The position numbers and the translations under genes were made by a program. From Galeopsis tetrahit (Eukaryota; Streptophyta; Magnoliopsida; Lamiales; Lamiaceae), in the NCBI GenBank assembly GCA_963675135.1, contig OY776132.1, positions 61,203,850 to 61,267,849 on the forward strand: 64,000 bases of DNA, read 5' to 3'. The notes under the pieces were generated by a model. The model was not told where the DNA came from, searched no databases, and saw only the letters and a list, made by a program, of their open reading frames with translations. Shown here in pieces: positions 1 to 11,110 of this stretch; position 1 is the first letter of the stretch; each line of letters opens with the position of its first letter.

Positions 1-925
1 ATATGGTGACATTTAATTTGGTTAATGTTACTGAATTTTGAAGGCTTGTCTAGACTTTGATTAACTTTTCTAAGAATGTGCTCAACCTAGGGGCTAGGTT
101 TTATTTAATAATATAGGCCCTTTTTGTGATAGAATTGTCAATTAATCAGATTGTGTAATACAACTCTTGGAATGGCACAAACATCATTTATGAAAAATTC
201 ACCATTCTAAGAAGATGTCTAGCTGCAGAGTTTCTTTTTTATTCTTTTTTTTTTTTTAATTTCTAATTCGCTATCTGTTTGATATCAAATGAAAAATGAA
301 TTGGAAGGTTGATTAAGCCTTTGTTTGGACAGAAGGCTTTCAATGGGGGGAACAGTTTTGTTTATCCTTACACCATAGAGCAACTTGCCAATCTTTGATT
401 TTGGATAAGTTTAATTAATTAATATGGCAGTTCTAATGTCTTGAATTTGATGTCATGTGTAGTATCCTCATTGTGAAATCTTCTAATTAATTAAATCTTG
501 AAATTAAGAGCTGGTTTTTACATCTGCTAAATTTGTCCATCTTTTGTGTCAGTTGTTATGATCCTTCATTAATACAATAACTCACATATTGTCTCAAATG
601 TTTAAAAAAAGGAACTTGAATGCAACAAATATTTGAACAACAGCTTATAAATGATTAATTTTGAAACCTCCCTTCGTTCCATTTTAACTGTCACTTTAGG
701 GAAAACAAATTGTTCTGCTAAAATATTTGCCACTTTCGATTTTACAATTGAAATTAAATGTTTTTTTTTCTTCTAACTTTGCCTTTTTTCTTATTTTTTG
801 TGTTAGGAGTATATGCACTCACTTCCCACACTACTTTTTCATTTCTTCTAAAACACATTTCTAACTCCTACTTCCTAAAGAATCATCTTTCCCCATACAC
901 TAATTCATTCTTTCTTTATTCATCC
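1..925. other. AT-rich upstream DNA without a recognised gene
   Basis: This stretch has many T-runs (for example 238-256) and no open frame that resembles a protein. The short frame at 758-955 is low-complexity Phe/Leu/Ser sequence from a T-rich tract, not a gene. The right part is presumably the promoter of the small gene starting at 980. Confidence 0.5.
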
Positions 926-933
926 TATATATA
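926..933 (+). promoter_or_regulatory. TATA box of the small peptide gene
   Basis: TATATATA lies 47 bases upstream of the ATG at 980. This is the usual plant spacing, with transcription expected to start near 955-965 and leave a short 5' UTR. The TATA box, ATG, signal-peptide-like exon and clean splice donor in sequence are the main reason to treat the downstream frame as a gene. Confidence 0.6.
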
Positions 934-979
934 CACCATTCCTCTACTGTTGTAGAATCATTCACTTCTTCACAATCAC

Positions 980-1409
980 ATGGACAAAATTGCATCTCTT
1001 CGCTACTTATGTCTCTGTTTTGCAGCCTTTTACATTGCACAATCTGCAGGTAACTTCTCTACTCATTTTTTTCGACTAGCCTAGTGTATATTATTACTAT
1101 GTTATTCTTTTTGAACAATTGGGATTTCATAATTTAAGCCTATAGTAACACAATTCTCGATCTTGATCAGATGCCACAAGAGCAGCAATGCACCAATTCA
1201 AAAAAAATTGATTCATTAACCAAATTTGACACATTTATGCCTTTATGCCATTAGATTCAAGCTCACCACCATTCTCCTTACCACCTTATCAAGAAGCCCT
1301 CCCCCCTTTTCCCCTGTCTGATCAAAACACCCCCCCATTCCCATTTCTGTATCTACCCACCATCCCCCCGTTGTCTTTGAAAGTTTCTCGCCTGATATCT
1401 TGTTTCTAA
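980..1409 (+). CDS. putative small secreted proline-rich peptide (two exons)
   Basis: I do not recognise the family. Exon 1 (980-1049) starts MDKIASLRYLCLCFAAFYIA, a typical signal peptide with a hydrophobic core, and ends in phase 1 before a GTAACT donor. An acceptor at 1254 (ATTAG) joins in frame to 1255-1409. The result is a 74-residue product whose mature part is rich in Pro, Ser and Phe (PPFSLPPYQEALPPF, NTPPFPFLYLPTIPP) and ends in SRLISCF. It has one mature Cys and no multi-Cys pattern. A stronger-looking acceptor at 1170 (TTGATCAG) is also in phase but reaches a stop at 1209-1211, giving only 36 residues. Splicing choice could therefore switch between two products. The family, and whether the gene is expressed, are inference. 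Confidence 0.45.
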
Positions 1410-1811
1410 GGCTATAGTGTAGCTCCTTAATAACTGTTTCCAAAGTTGTAGACTATTTGGTAACATCAAGGTCCATTTATATAGGGAAACATATGTTAGT
1501 TGGATTTGGTGTACACATTATGCTTCAGTTACTGATAGGTTCTTCTTGTTTCATCTTTTCTATGAGCTATTTGCATTTAGATTTTATGGTCTCATGATCT
1601 TTTGTCCTGATGGATTAGATTTTGTGTCAAAGGTGCTTCTTTAGTTTCTTCTTGCACAATTTAGTCACTGTTTTTATTTGTGAATTATAGGCTAGCATAA
1701 AAGCTTCACAATGCTTGATACACATGAATAAGAATGAAATAAGTTAGTTTGATTGACAAAAATACAGGTAACATCAGAAAGTTGCCTATCTGATAAAATT
1801 GTTTTTAATAG
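1410..1811. other. left flank of the CACTA gene; element boundary not found
   Basis: No protein-like frame is visible. A 5' terminus matching the element's 3' terminus (CACTACAAGAAA) should lie here or further left, but I could not find it. The AG at 1810-1811, just before the first coding exon, looks like the acceptor of a 5'-UTR intron, so a noncoding leader exon may lie in this stretch. Confidence 0.35.
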
Positions 1812-1819
1812 GTCAAGCT

Positions 1820-4338
1820 ATGGATTCGGCAGTTAAGAAAGGCATAAACTGCAGACAAAGAAAAATTATAGCGCCTGGTTTGTTGAACAAATGGCGTGAA
1901 CATAGAAAAAATGATACATTCTTGGTTTCAAGTAAGCAATACAATAAATCTTTTTTTAATAAAAATCCTTTTTAACATTACTTTAGTATTTGGTATGGTT
2001 CTAACTTTTATTTGTTATCTCTTGAAAGGAGACTTCTTATCACACCGTCTAATTGTGCACTATGGAGATTGTGAATTCCACGAAAACGATTTCAGTGAAG
2101 ATAGTTCTTTCTTAGATATTCTGAGCATATGTAAAAAGTTTATTGATATCTATTCTGTTGGTTTCAAAATCACTGATGGAGATGGTAGAATCTTAAAGAA
2201 TGATAAAGATGTTATGGCTATGTTAATGCAAAACGAAGGTGTTCCTTGCATTGATGTCTATATAGATGAGGATCCTGCTGCCCGACCATTGAGCTTTAGA
2301 ATGCCACAAGACAATCCAACGCTCGGTATATTTATTGTCTTTTGTTGTTCATTGTCTACTAGTTTTTATTGGATTTAATTACATGTGTTTTTGTATCTTT
2401 TTAAATTTATAGTTTCGCGTCTCCCATCAAATCTCAAAGTGACAAATCTCAAGATGTTGGGTGATCTCAAGGCAAACAAAAAGATCAAAGTAAGTGGGAC
2501 TATTGTTGGAGGGATTGAAGAAGAAAGTATGGTGGACTTGTTCATTACCATTTCAAAAAGCTTTGATGTAAAAAAGGACCTTGAGGCTATTGGTCAATCT
2601 AAGACTAAGAAGGCAAGTAACTCTGAAATATGTGCTTATATAGTAGAATTATTCCTATATATTTTTATTTGTTTTATTCATTAATCAGAATATAAAAACT
2701 TTTTTTATAGGAGTTTCACCTGCCCTTAAAAGCTGTTGGTCATTACGTGGTGGCAAAATATACTCCCATGAATGAAGATGGTAAATATGGTGAACCAGTT
2801 TTTGTTGTTTCTAACAAAACTGTTGAGAGTAAGTGATTATAACTAAAACTTATGAATGAATTTGAACAACACTACTGTTTTAAATCTTTATTAAATATTT
2901 TATTTAATAGATCCATCTCCTCAAAAGGAAAAAAAAGTTAGAGGAGGGAATAAGAATAAAAAAGTTGCATCTTTAAGAAGTGGTGAAAAGCTTGAAGTTA
3001 TCTTCTTCAACAATCGTCCAGTCAACAAAAATCATGAGGCTTGGTCAAGACACCTAGGAAAAATTGTGCGTGACTGCAACATTTGCCCTGTACAAGTGCA
3101 ATCATGGAAGGATATTGGGAATGCAGAAAAACAACATATGTGGGAGGCAGTTAAGGTATGTTCATATTGTTACCTGCCACTTTGGGTAACATATTATATG
3201 CTAACTCTACTTGAACTCATTTTGGAAAGCTTGAACTCATTTTGGAAATTGTTGTAGGAATGTTTTATAAATCCTAATATTGAATTATATCGGGAGCATA
3301 CCTTGGAGCATATGAGTGTTTTGTGGGGAGCTTGGAGGTCAAAATTGTATGCAGATCATGTAAAACCTTACAAAAATAAGATTCTCGCTTTAAAAAAGGT
3401 TCCACGTGGGATGAATGATAAAGACTGGCAGTGGCTTGTTACTAACAAATTTTTGACTAAGGAGTTTCAGGTATGATATATTTTAAATTGTTCAGTGAGA
3501 CCATGTTAATTTTTATAGTTCAATAACAGTAAGTTTGCATATGTAGGATATCAGTGAGCGAAATTCTAAGAATCGGTCTAAATCAGATGTGTCTATGCCT
3601 CATCTTACCGGAAGCAAGCCACATAGAGAATTAATATATGAAAATGTAGTAAAGTTCCATTAGTATTTGTATTTTTTATTTATGAAGATCACAACATTAC
3701 ATATAATTTTTTATTTTCTTTTATTAAACAAAATATAGGGAGGTAAAGATTCTGAAATGCCTGATTTGGGAGTAATATTCTTGGAGACTCGGAGCAAAAA
3801 TGGAAAATTCAATGGGACAAAAGAAAAAGAAAAATATGTAAGCATCATTGTTTTACTTGTATAATTTTTTTTATCATTGCTCAATGCTCATTAATTTTAA
3901 ATTTTATAGGATGAAATCGTGAAAACGGTTCAATCTAATCCATCACTTACAAACCTTGAGCTTGCTGAAATATGTTTTGGGCCACAACGTCATGGTCATG
4001 TATATGGTTATGGAGGAGGTGTGAAGCGCAAAACCTTTTATGACTCAAAATCTTCCTATGCAAGAGAACTAGAAGAAAGGATTAATGCGAAAGAGGAAGA
4101 GAATTGCTTGCTTAAGAGACGGATGGATGAACTTGAAGATAGGTTGAACCGAATTGAAAATGAGTTAACTATATTACCTTCAGAAAGAAGCACAAGGTAT
4201 TGACTTATTCTTACAAGATTTGCCTACACTCCTACTGCGTTTAATTTAGTTGAATTTCCATGTTTATTTTATCTCTTTTTTCTTGCTCATACATTGTGAT
4301 GTTTGTGCAGTGTTGCAGGACAGCATTTAAGAAGCTGA
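1820..4338 (+). CDS. TNPA-like CACTA protein (plant transposase Ptta/En/Spm family)
   Basis: Ten exons join in phase: 1820-1931, 2029-2325, 2413-2612, 2711-2828, 2911-3155, 3258-3470, 3547-3645, 3739-3837, 3910-4196 and 4311-4338. They give 566 codons including the stop. Residues ~40-140 (RLIVHYGDCEF ... DVYIDED) look like the PB1-like domain often found in plant transposon proteins. Residues ~290-500 contain the Transposase_24 signature (MWEAVKECFINP, VLWGAWRSKLY, WLVTNKFLTKEFQ, NPSLTNLELAEICFG), followed by a C-terminal coiled coil (ELEERINAKEEENCLLKRR). In En/Spm the related protein binds subterminal repeats and helps excision. Intron 3 must use a GC donor at 2613. If the last intron is retained, the frame stops at 4201-4203 instead. 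No internal stop was seen. Confidence 0.75.
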
Positions 4339-5449
4339 CCTTGTTTTGTTAACTTGAACTATTTGTAACCAGGCATTAAATAAGAACATGCAGGCTTCTC
4401 AAGCAAGGTAACCCTTCCTTTGGTAGAATGTTGCAAGAATAATTTTCACTTTTATTTTCTCTTTGAAGGTTTTACAGCTAGCTTCAATAAATAAAGATGT
4501 ACGTAGATGGTCTTTTGTGCATCTGATGTATTCACCCATCTTCAATAAAAAATCAATTGCAACATTCCTCTGGTTTTTTCTGTGTGATCAAGACAGGTAC
4601 AATTTTTTCTGAAATTTTTTTTGGTCATTTTTCTTTGGCTTTTGTGTTGTTTATTCAGCTGATGTATGTTGGGTTATGAATCTCATGAATCTCAATCACT
4701 TTCTGATCTGGTGGATAATTGTTATATTTTTCCTAGGAAGCTTTTAAGAATTATTCATGCGTTATGTGCAATATTATGGCCATTATTTAAATTTTTTCTT
4801 CCCTCCTGAGATTAACTTCATGATTTAAACTGTTTTCTGTTTGATTAGAGTACTTTTACTTCTTTTGAGACGGGTATAGAATTTTGCAATTCAATTTCAA
4901 ATTTCAGACTAATATTTTAGAAGAAGAGCACTCCTTAGAATTCAAGTATGATTACATTATTTATTGTTTGTTTGTTTGCAATTTAATTTTAAAGTATATG
5001 ACTCTTGTAATTCTGTGTTTTAGGATAATGACATTGCAATATTGGTGTTCAATTATTTGTAGTTCTTTTTTTAGGATAAAGTTGTTTCCCATTAGCTTAT
5101 ATTTCGTTTATAATTTTATTTAACAGGTGACAGAGGTGTCGTTGAAAAATAAGCATACCTAAAGTAACATTGATATTGAACTATTTGATTTACAAATTTT
5201 TTTTTTGTCAAGCAACATGGTAATAATTTTTTAATTTTTTTTGGGAATGTTAATCTAGATATTTGTATGTCGAATGTTAAACATGTCTTTGGACTACACA
5301 GTTTTTGATTATATGTCTTTATAATTAGCTAGATATGTGTATGTCGAATTAATGTTTTTAAACATGCACATGTTTTTAATCTAGTTTTATTGTATTTTTG
5401 TTTTTTAATGACTAAAAATTTTGTTAGAAACATCAAACATGGTGAATTT
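4339..5449. other. CACTA 3' noncoding region
   Basis: AT-rich sequence between the TNPA-like stop codon and the subterminal repeats. It probably holds the 3' UTR of the transposon gene. No further exon or conserved frame was recognised. Confidence 0.4.
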
Positions 5450-5846
5450 GGTTTTAGTGAGAGAATCATCACTAAATTATTTAGTGACAAATTAATTATA
5501 GATATAGTGAGAGGTTTTTCTCTTACTAAACTATGACGTTTAGTGAGGGGAGATTGAATTATAATGAGGGGAAATTTTGTAATTACATGTACTTTATAAT
5601 GAGAGTAAAATGATGTTTTAGTGAGAGGAATTTCCATCATTAAAAATCTTTTAGTGAGAGTAAATTTACTCTAATTATATGCTTATTAGTGAGGGGACCC
5701 TATCCCGTCACTATTGACCTTTAACTAGAGAAGCAGTAATTAGAGGCCATGAGAGTCAATTTCCCGTCACTAAAAGTGATTAATGACAGTATTTTAACTT
5801 TTAGTCACGGTTTTTACTCTCACTAAAAACAGTGTTTCTTGTAGTG
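5450..5846 (-). repeat. CACTA subterminal repeats and 3' terminal inverted repeat
   Basis: Copies of TTTAGTGA(G/C), TCACTAAA and related octamers recur every few tens of bases and lead to the terminus GTGTTTCTTGTAGTG. In En/Spm-type elements such arrays are the binding sites of the TNPA protein. The next bases (CAC at 5847-5849) may be the 3-bp target duplication, but the partner copy was not found. Confidence 0.7.
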
Positions 5847-6501
5847 CACTATAACACAATGCACGCAAAGTAATCTTGTAGCCAGAACAGAAGGAAAAAG
5901 GAGGGAAGGAACAATAATGGTATTTCTTTTATTTATATATTAGTAGTATTTATACTACTCTCCATTATTTCAGTAAAAGGTACCAAACTTTTTAATCCTC
6001 TAATTCATCTAATTATTCTATTATATTTTTTTAATAGTGTTCAAAGCTTTCGAGTAACTTTCATCGGGACATAGAGGGTATTAATTATTATTTTATTTTA
6101 TTGTTTTTAATTTTAGATCATTATAAATTTTAGAAATATAGAATTTTAAGGTTTTTTTTATTTAACTTGTGAATTAATAATATTGTAATATTTATATATA
6201 TTAAAATATATTCTGCAATGAACTTAGTTTAGTGAAGGCTACACTTCAAAACACGATAGGATTAATTTCTTTCGGATTGCATGTTAATGTATATTAAGAG
6301 CAAATTGCAAAAGAAATCAGTATAGACTTAATATTTGTTGATGATTTTCATGATATGCAAGAGAGACATTCTAAGTTTTAGTATAATAAGGATATATTTT
6401 TCTATTTTGAGATATTTAAATATAAAATTTAATACTTTGTGTAAATATGAAATGTCAGATTTTTTATTAAAAATATACCTTAGTGTTAAATTTTATATGT
6501 T
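5847..6501. other. AT-rich spacer between CACTA end and metallothionein exons
   Basis: No gene seen. A Cys-rich first metallothionein exon would be expected nearby on the + strand, but no TGC/TGT-dense frame starting with ATG is present. Part of this stretch may belong to the DNA transposon whose end lies at 6502-6537. Confidence 0.4.
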
Positions 6502-6537
6502 GGCCCCCCTCAACCTAAGTTCCTGGTTCCGTCCCTG
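6502..6537 (-). mobile_element. terminus of a hAT-like DNA transposon remnant
   Basis: Read on the minus strand, the sequence begins CAGGGACGGAACCAGGAAC and runs into a G-rich stretch. This resembles the CAGGGGCGGA-type ends of plant hAT elements with TTF-type transposases. Only one end is evident, so this is a remnant or solo end lying just upstream of the metallothionein exons. Confidence 0.4.
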
Positions 6538-6630
6538 TCATATACATGTAATTTTAGTAGCTGATTAGTCAGTCACATATATACATGGAATTTGAATAGA
6601 TGATTTAAATTAACATATATTGGGTGGCAG

Positions 6631-6894
6631 TTGTGAGATGTATCAAGATGTGGAGAAGAGTTCAAGTGTCATCATTGAAGGAGTTGCACCACTCAAGATG
6701 TATGTGAAATATTGGAATATTCAATTCAATTCAATTAATTTATTTTTTCTCTTTTTGAATATTGTTAATGTTATGTTCTCTATTTCTAAATTTGTCACAG
6801 GCACGCCGAAGGATCTGAGAAGAGCTTTGGTGCAGAAGGAGGGAACGGGTGCAGCTGCGGATCCAGCTGCAAGTGCAACCCCTGCAACTGCTGA
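6631..6894 (+). CDS. plant metallothionein, last two exons (type 1/2), 5' exon missing
   Basis: Metallothioneins are cytosolic proteins that bind Cu, Zn or Cd through cysteine thiolates. Exon 6631-6699 encodes CEMYQDVEKSSSVIIEGVAP, which matches the spacer (CGKMYPDLEEK, then VILGVAP) of plant type 1/2 proteins. A GTATGT donor at 6700 and CACAG acceptor at 6800 join it in phase to 6801-6894, which ends GCSCGSSCKCNPCNC and a TGA. That end has the canonical C-terminal pattern CxCxxxCxCxxCxC. The upstream exon, with the N-terminal Cys cluster, should end in phase 2 before the acceptor at 6630, but none is recognisable back to position 1. The gene is either split by transposon insertion in its first intron, with the first exon left of the window, or it is a decapitated pseudogene. 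Confidence 0.75.
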
Positions 6895-8179
6895 TCGATC
6901 GCCTAATGATTTAGCCCCCGGAAAATGCATGTATTTCTGTTTTATATATGTATGGAATGAAAGTGTGATGAAATTATGGTACAATAAGACAGCCAGTAGG
7001 CTGTATTATCAGTTTGTGTATTTGGAAACTCTGTTTAATAGTCTCACCGGGGCATGATATGATATGTATGTGTGAAGAAGACTTGGAGTGTATGCAATAT
7101 TTAATATTCAAAGACCTCCTCTCTCTATATATCACCTTAATTTTGTGTTTTATTAATTCCTCTGCAAAGAATACTACCTTTATGATAAATTTTTGAGTCA
7201 TAGAAATAGTAGCCTTTCATGGCTAGTGATTGTATGATGGAGAAGTTTTATACATATGGGCAAAAGTATCCTAGATTAATAATTTAATTCTGTGTTTTAG
7301 GAATTGGATCGAATTGGCCGGTTCACAGTTCAATTATCCCTTCAAAATCATCCAGTCCCCCCACCTGTATATCCTCATCAATTTCTTGCCTCATACAACT
7401 CCTTGCACCGGGACACAAAAATTCTAAAAACTTTCACTTTGTCACCAAAGATATTCCAAGTAGAAGTTATCAATGCAGCATCCTAAAATTCATAAGGCAG
7501 AATTAACTGTGAAAATTGTAAGGGAAAGAAATGTCTAATCCATTCTCAATCACCGACTTAATAATTTTCACTAAAATAAGTCTTATTTGGATGAGAAGAG
7601 TCCATTTTCCTGGCAAGAGCTTCTGGATCAGACCTTGGAATCTTAGGTCAACGTCAATTTTTCAAATTAATGGAAAACTAAGGAAAAATCAATATATAAA
7701 AATATAGAAGAAATTAATGAAATAAACACTGAGCCGTTCACCAACCAAGAAGGGGAGAGTTTGGACATAAATCGTGTCCAAACCTAATTATTCAGATTCG
7801 GGTAGTGTTTGCTAACACAAAACTTCTTCCAAAACCACACATTTTCAAAACATCCTCTCACGGTCTTTTGAATAAAAAATGATTTTGTTATATTTGCAAA
7901 CACCCCCTCAGCTATTCGGTATTCTTGTTTGAGAATTCATCGGAATTCTTGCAATTAATCCAACTGCTTCAGGAAACTATTAACCATATTTTAAGACAAA
8001 AATATGAGATGCAAACATGGTGACAACCAGCAGTTGCAAATTCATTTATCTGCTACATATATGCTATAATTGTATAACTAATTTCTACTCTAGTCTAGTT
8101 ACAAACACCTAATACATCAATCTTATACACAAAAAACCTCCTATTCTGAAAATTTATTGTATGCTATACACAAAGAATC
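6895..8179. other. metallothionein 3' UTR and intergenic DNA
   Basis: About 300 bases after the metallothionein stop are probably its 3' UTR. The rest is intergenic and contains the 3' UTR of the convergent minus-strand gene that ends at 8180. No convincing frame or RNA gene is visible. Confidence 0.45.
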
Positions 8180-10357
8180 TCAAGAAAAGACAACCTCTTG
8201 TAATAGTTCACCAAATATCATCTCTTCAACATCAAGTCCAACGAATTCGCTCTCCAACTGGAGGTTCATCCACCTCCGATCGTAATCCAAATCACGACCC
8301 ACGATACCATCTAACGACTCCTTTTCCTCATCCTTCATATCCACCAACGCCCCAACACTTCTGCAAACCTCCTCAATTATGCGGTCGCCTATAGGAAACG
8401 AGCGCACATTGCAACTTGACGATAAGGGTTTAGGATAGTACGGGAGTGACAAATCGTATACCTCAAGTAAAACCTCGTTCACCAAGTCGAACAACATCTG
8501 ATGGTGCCAGCAGCCATAGAAATCAGGGCACCCTGTTAACTCACCTCGTGCGTGAGGCCAACAAGCTTCTACTTCCTCGAATAATTGTGGCCCGAATAGC
8601 TGGTTAGACGAATACCATTCTATCTCGGAGGCATCCAATGCAATGCCTGATTGTTCTAGAAGGTTCCTCACATAGTCTAACTCAGAATTTGCAATCTTGA
8701 TTGATATCTCATCATTCTCAACAACCTTACTAGCCTCCACATCATTCAACTCATCAACAACAGATCCATGCTCCAAACCTGATGTGGCATTTAAAAACGG
8801 AAAAATCGCTCAGTTGACACTCAGACACTTACTCAAGAATCAACTAAGGGGGCGCTTGGTTCAAAATTCTTCGATGAGAATAAAACATGATTAGTTCACT
8901 ATTCAATAATTCTCATTTCAGATTTGAACCAAACACACACTAGTATTCATGGAATCAAAGCAACATATTAGAGGAGACAATACCTTCGTAAATTTGAGGC
9001 TCTACTGCGTCGTCTAAGACAGAACTTTGAGAATCTTCCTTTATTTGAGCAGAAGCAACAGAGGCAGTTGCTGAAGGATTATCAACCAATACCTCGAGAT
9101 TCAAATCCGAATAATAAGAATCAACGTAGGATAGAGAGTGCATCCTCGTAAAATAGAGTGGAGCAATGCCATATTCGTTCGTTAGTTTCAAGCTTCTAGA
9201 AGAATTCAACTTGGTATATTTCCCGGATGTGTGCTCAAACAGGCGAGCATATTTATCCAGTGATTCATTCAGAGACGAACTTCTTCGGTGCCTAAGTTTC
9301 CTACTACCATCGTCGCCCTCTTTACTTGAAACCTTGTTCGACCAAACTTCAGTCTGTTTGCTCTCAAGTTTAACGGGCTTAATCTTTCGTCCATTTGCCA
9401 ATTCACCCGCTGGATAGGATCTTGATTTATTCAAACCTGAGAAACTAGCAATGCTCTTTTCTGAATCCTGCAGATGTTTTAGAAGCAACTCTTTATCCAC
9501 TTTGAAAATCTCAAACACATCAGGGTCATTGCTCGATTCCTCTACATTGCTAGAAGCTTTCGTTTCGAATGATGATTGAGACGAACTATTCTCTGCATCT
9601 TTGGGAAGAAAAATAATCTGATGTTTCCATTTTTTGCTTCTCTTACCACTCAATAATACATCATCCACAGACTCCAAGTGGTGCATGGAGTAAGTTCTCT
9701 GCAAATTCTTCAGTTTCTTTGTGTTTTTATCCTCCTTAGATATCTCATCCGCGATCATTGCTTTTAAGCGTGCTCTGAGAGATCGTTTCTTCGTTGCACG
9801 AGACCTTTTCGTACTCTGATCAACCAAGCATCACTATTAGTATATAGCATCATGAGGCATTTTAGTTAACAAAATACTCCCTCCATCCCAGCTTAACTTT
9901 CATACCTACTTTTTTGGTAAAATATTTTATTTCATGTTATTATTTTTATGTTACATACATACACACAAGTCAACTCATTTATTTATTTTTTTATAAAATT
10001 ATATCTCAAAATTTTATTTATTATAGTAATATTTTTAAAAAAAAGGGGTGAATATGAAAGTTAAGTTGGGAAAACAGCTTACATGGTGCTTATCTGCTTC
10101 ATATGCATCATTCTCATAGATGTTAGTTTCGGGGCTCCAAGCGCCTGCAGCCAACACGAGAGGAACGATCACAAAACATCGAGCAAGTTGTAAGCGATGG
10201 ATATGAGATAAACGAGGTGCTTACCATCATGTGTTGGAGCTTCATATTTGTGGTAATGGATCATTTTCCTGACATGAGAATGCCAATTATGGACTAATCC
10301 CCACATGCACCCTGCCTGCTTATTATCCGAATGCTTCATTCCCACACGCTTTCCCAT
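8180..10357 (-). CDS. DUF4378 domain protein, TRM32-like
   Basis: Four coding exons on the minus strand join in phase: 10357-10225, 10144-10083, 9815-8984 and 8778-8180. They give 542 codons including the stop. The N-terminus (GCMWGLVHNWHSH) resembles the GCMWGL start of TRM32-type proteins. The middle is basic and Ser-rich with low-complexity segments (RHRRSSSLNESLDKYARLFEH). The last ~130 residues are the DUF4378 domain: LFDLVNEVLLEVYD, PIGDRIIEEVCRSVG, SLDGIVGRDLDYD, EMIFGELLQEV. TRM family members recruit TON1/PP2A complexes to cortical microtubules. Applying that role here is inference from family similarity. The gene appears intact, and its intron 2 carries a MITE. Confidence 0.8.
9877..10075. 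mobile_element. Stowaway-type MITE in intron 2 of the DUF4378 gene
   Basis: The left end CTCCCTCCATCCCAGCTTAA is preceded by TA. The right end, read on the minus strand, gives TTTTCCCAACTTAACTTTCAT, its inverted match with a slightly decayed tip. The family is Tc1/mariner-derived. The right end stops fewer than ten bases from the splice donor at 10082/10081. Confidence 0.7.
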
Positions 10358-10901
10358 TCTTGGTTTCTAGACAATGAACATGATCACATATTACGAAAGA
10401 GTTGGTCTTACGTGAAACAGTTTTACCATACAACGGGTTGCAAGTATCACTTTATAGTATAATAACTAATACTCTACTGATTTTTAACTGCTTTTTCCAA
10501 TGAAACAAGTGATACTTTATAAAAAAAAAAACAGAATTGCAAACCAGATGTACACAAAGACTTTGTCATTAGGAAAATAAGTGATGATCAGTTGTATACA
10601 AACACAAGAAAGAAAGTGTGTTAAAACATGAGAAACATCATAAAAATCTATGTCCATGATTAAGCTCAGAATCAAGTGTTTAAAATTGGGAGAATAAATA
10701 GAGAAAAAAACGAAAAACAAATTAAGAAAACTGAAATTATACCAACAACAAACTCAGGGGTCCAAAAATTTGCCAACGTCAATAAATAATTCAACTCAAA
10801 CGGAAAAATAATAAGGGAGAGCTAATCCTGATGCAAGAAATTAAAGCCATAACCCCAAAAAACTCAGAACTCAAAGAAAGTCAACTGAAAGATATTCTTA
10901 C

Positions 10902-11080
10902 CTTATGAGCACACAAAAAACAGGGAGACCAAAGAATAGAAATTCTAGGAAAAGAGGTACGAAAATATAAGGGAAATTTAATACCAAAGAAGAAAGAGTG
11001 ATAAATTTATTGTGTAATGAATGAATAATGATTCTTGGGTGTTAGTATGCGATAAACACACAAGTGCAGAAAAGAAAAAC
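10902..11080 (-). other. 5'-UTR exon of the DUF4378 gene
   Basis: On the minus strand, CATAAG|GTAAGAATA at 10902/10901 is a very strong splice donor. A CATTGTCTAG acceptor lies about 9 bases upstream of the ATG at 10357. A leader intron of roughly 530 bases therefore separates a noncoding first exon from the coding exons. The transcription start is not fixed; the right end given is an estimate. Confidence 0.5.
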
Positions 11081-11083
11081 TTG

Positions 11084-11110
11084 AGGAGGGGGAGGGGGCC
11101 TCCCCCTCCT
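11084..11110. repeat. perfect 12-bp GC-rich inverted repeat near the DUF4378 gene 5' end
   Basis: AGGAGGGGGAGG (11084-11095) and CCTCCCCCTCCT (11099-11110) are exact inverted copies separated by GGG. The site sits at or just upstream of the inferred transcription start. A pyrimidine patch is common at plant core promoters, but a perfect palindrome is unusual. Confidence 0.7.

Larger units (their letters stand above)
1812..5846 (+). mobile_element. CACTA (En/Spm) element carrying only a TNPA-like gene
   Basis: The right end is clear. The sequence up to 5846 is the reverse complement of CACTACAAGAAACACTG, the classic CACTA terminal inverted repeat. It is preceded (about 5450-5840) by many subterminal copies of TTTAGTGA-type motifs in both orientations. 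Inside is a multi-exon Transposase_24-type gene. No TNPD/TNP2-type catalytic transposase is present, so the copy is non-autonomous or truncated. The left boundary is unknown; the start given is the first exon. Confidence 0.7.

Noticed and set aside
214..240. ATG TCT AGC TGC as a possible metallothionein first exon
   Set aside because: Only four residues fit (MSSC); the frame then becomes Phe/Leu-rich with no Cys cluster and no suitable donor.
1243..1443. Minus-strand 66-codon frame
   Set aside because: It is the reverse of the proline-rich exon; Gly/Trp content comes from the C-rich sense strand.
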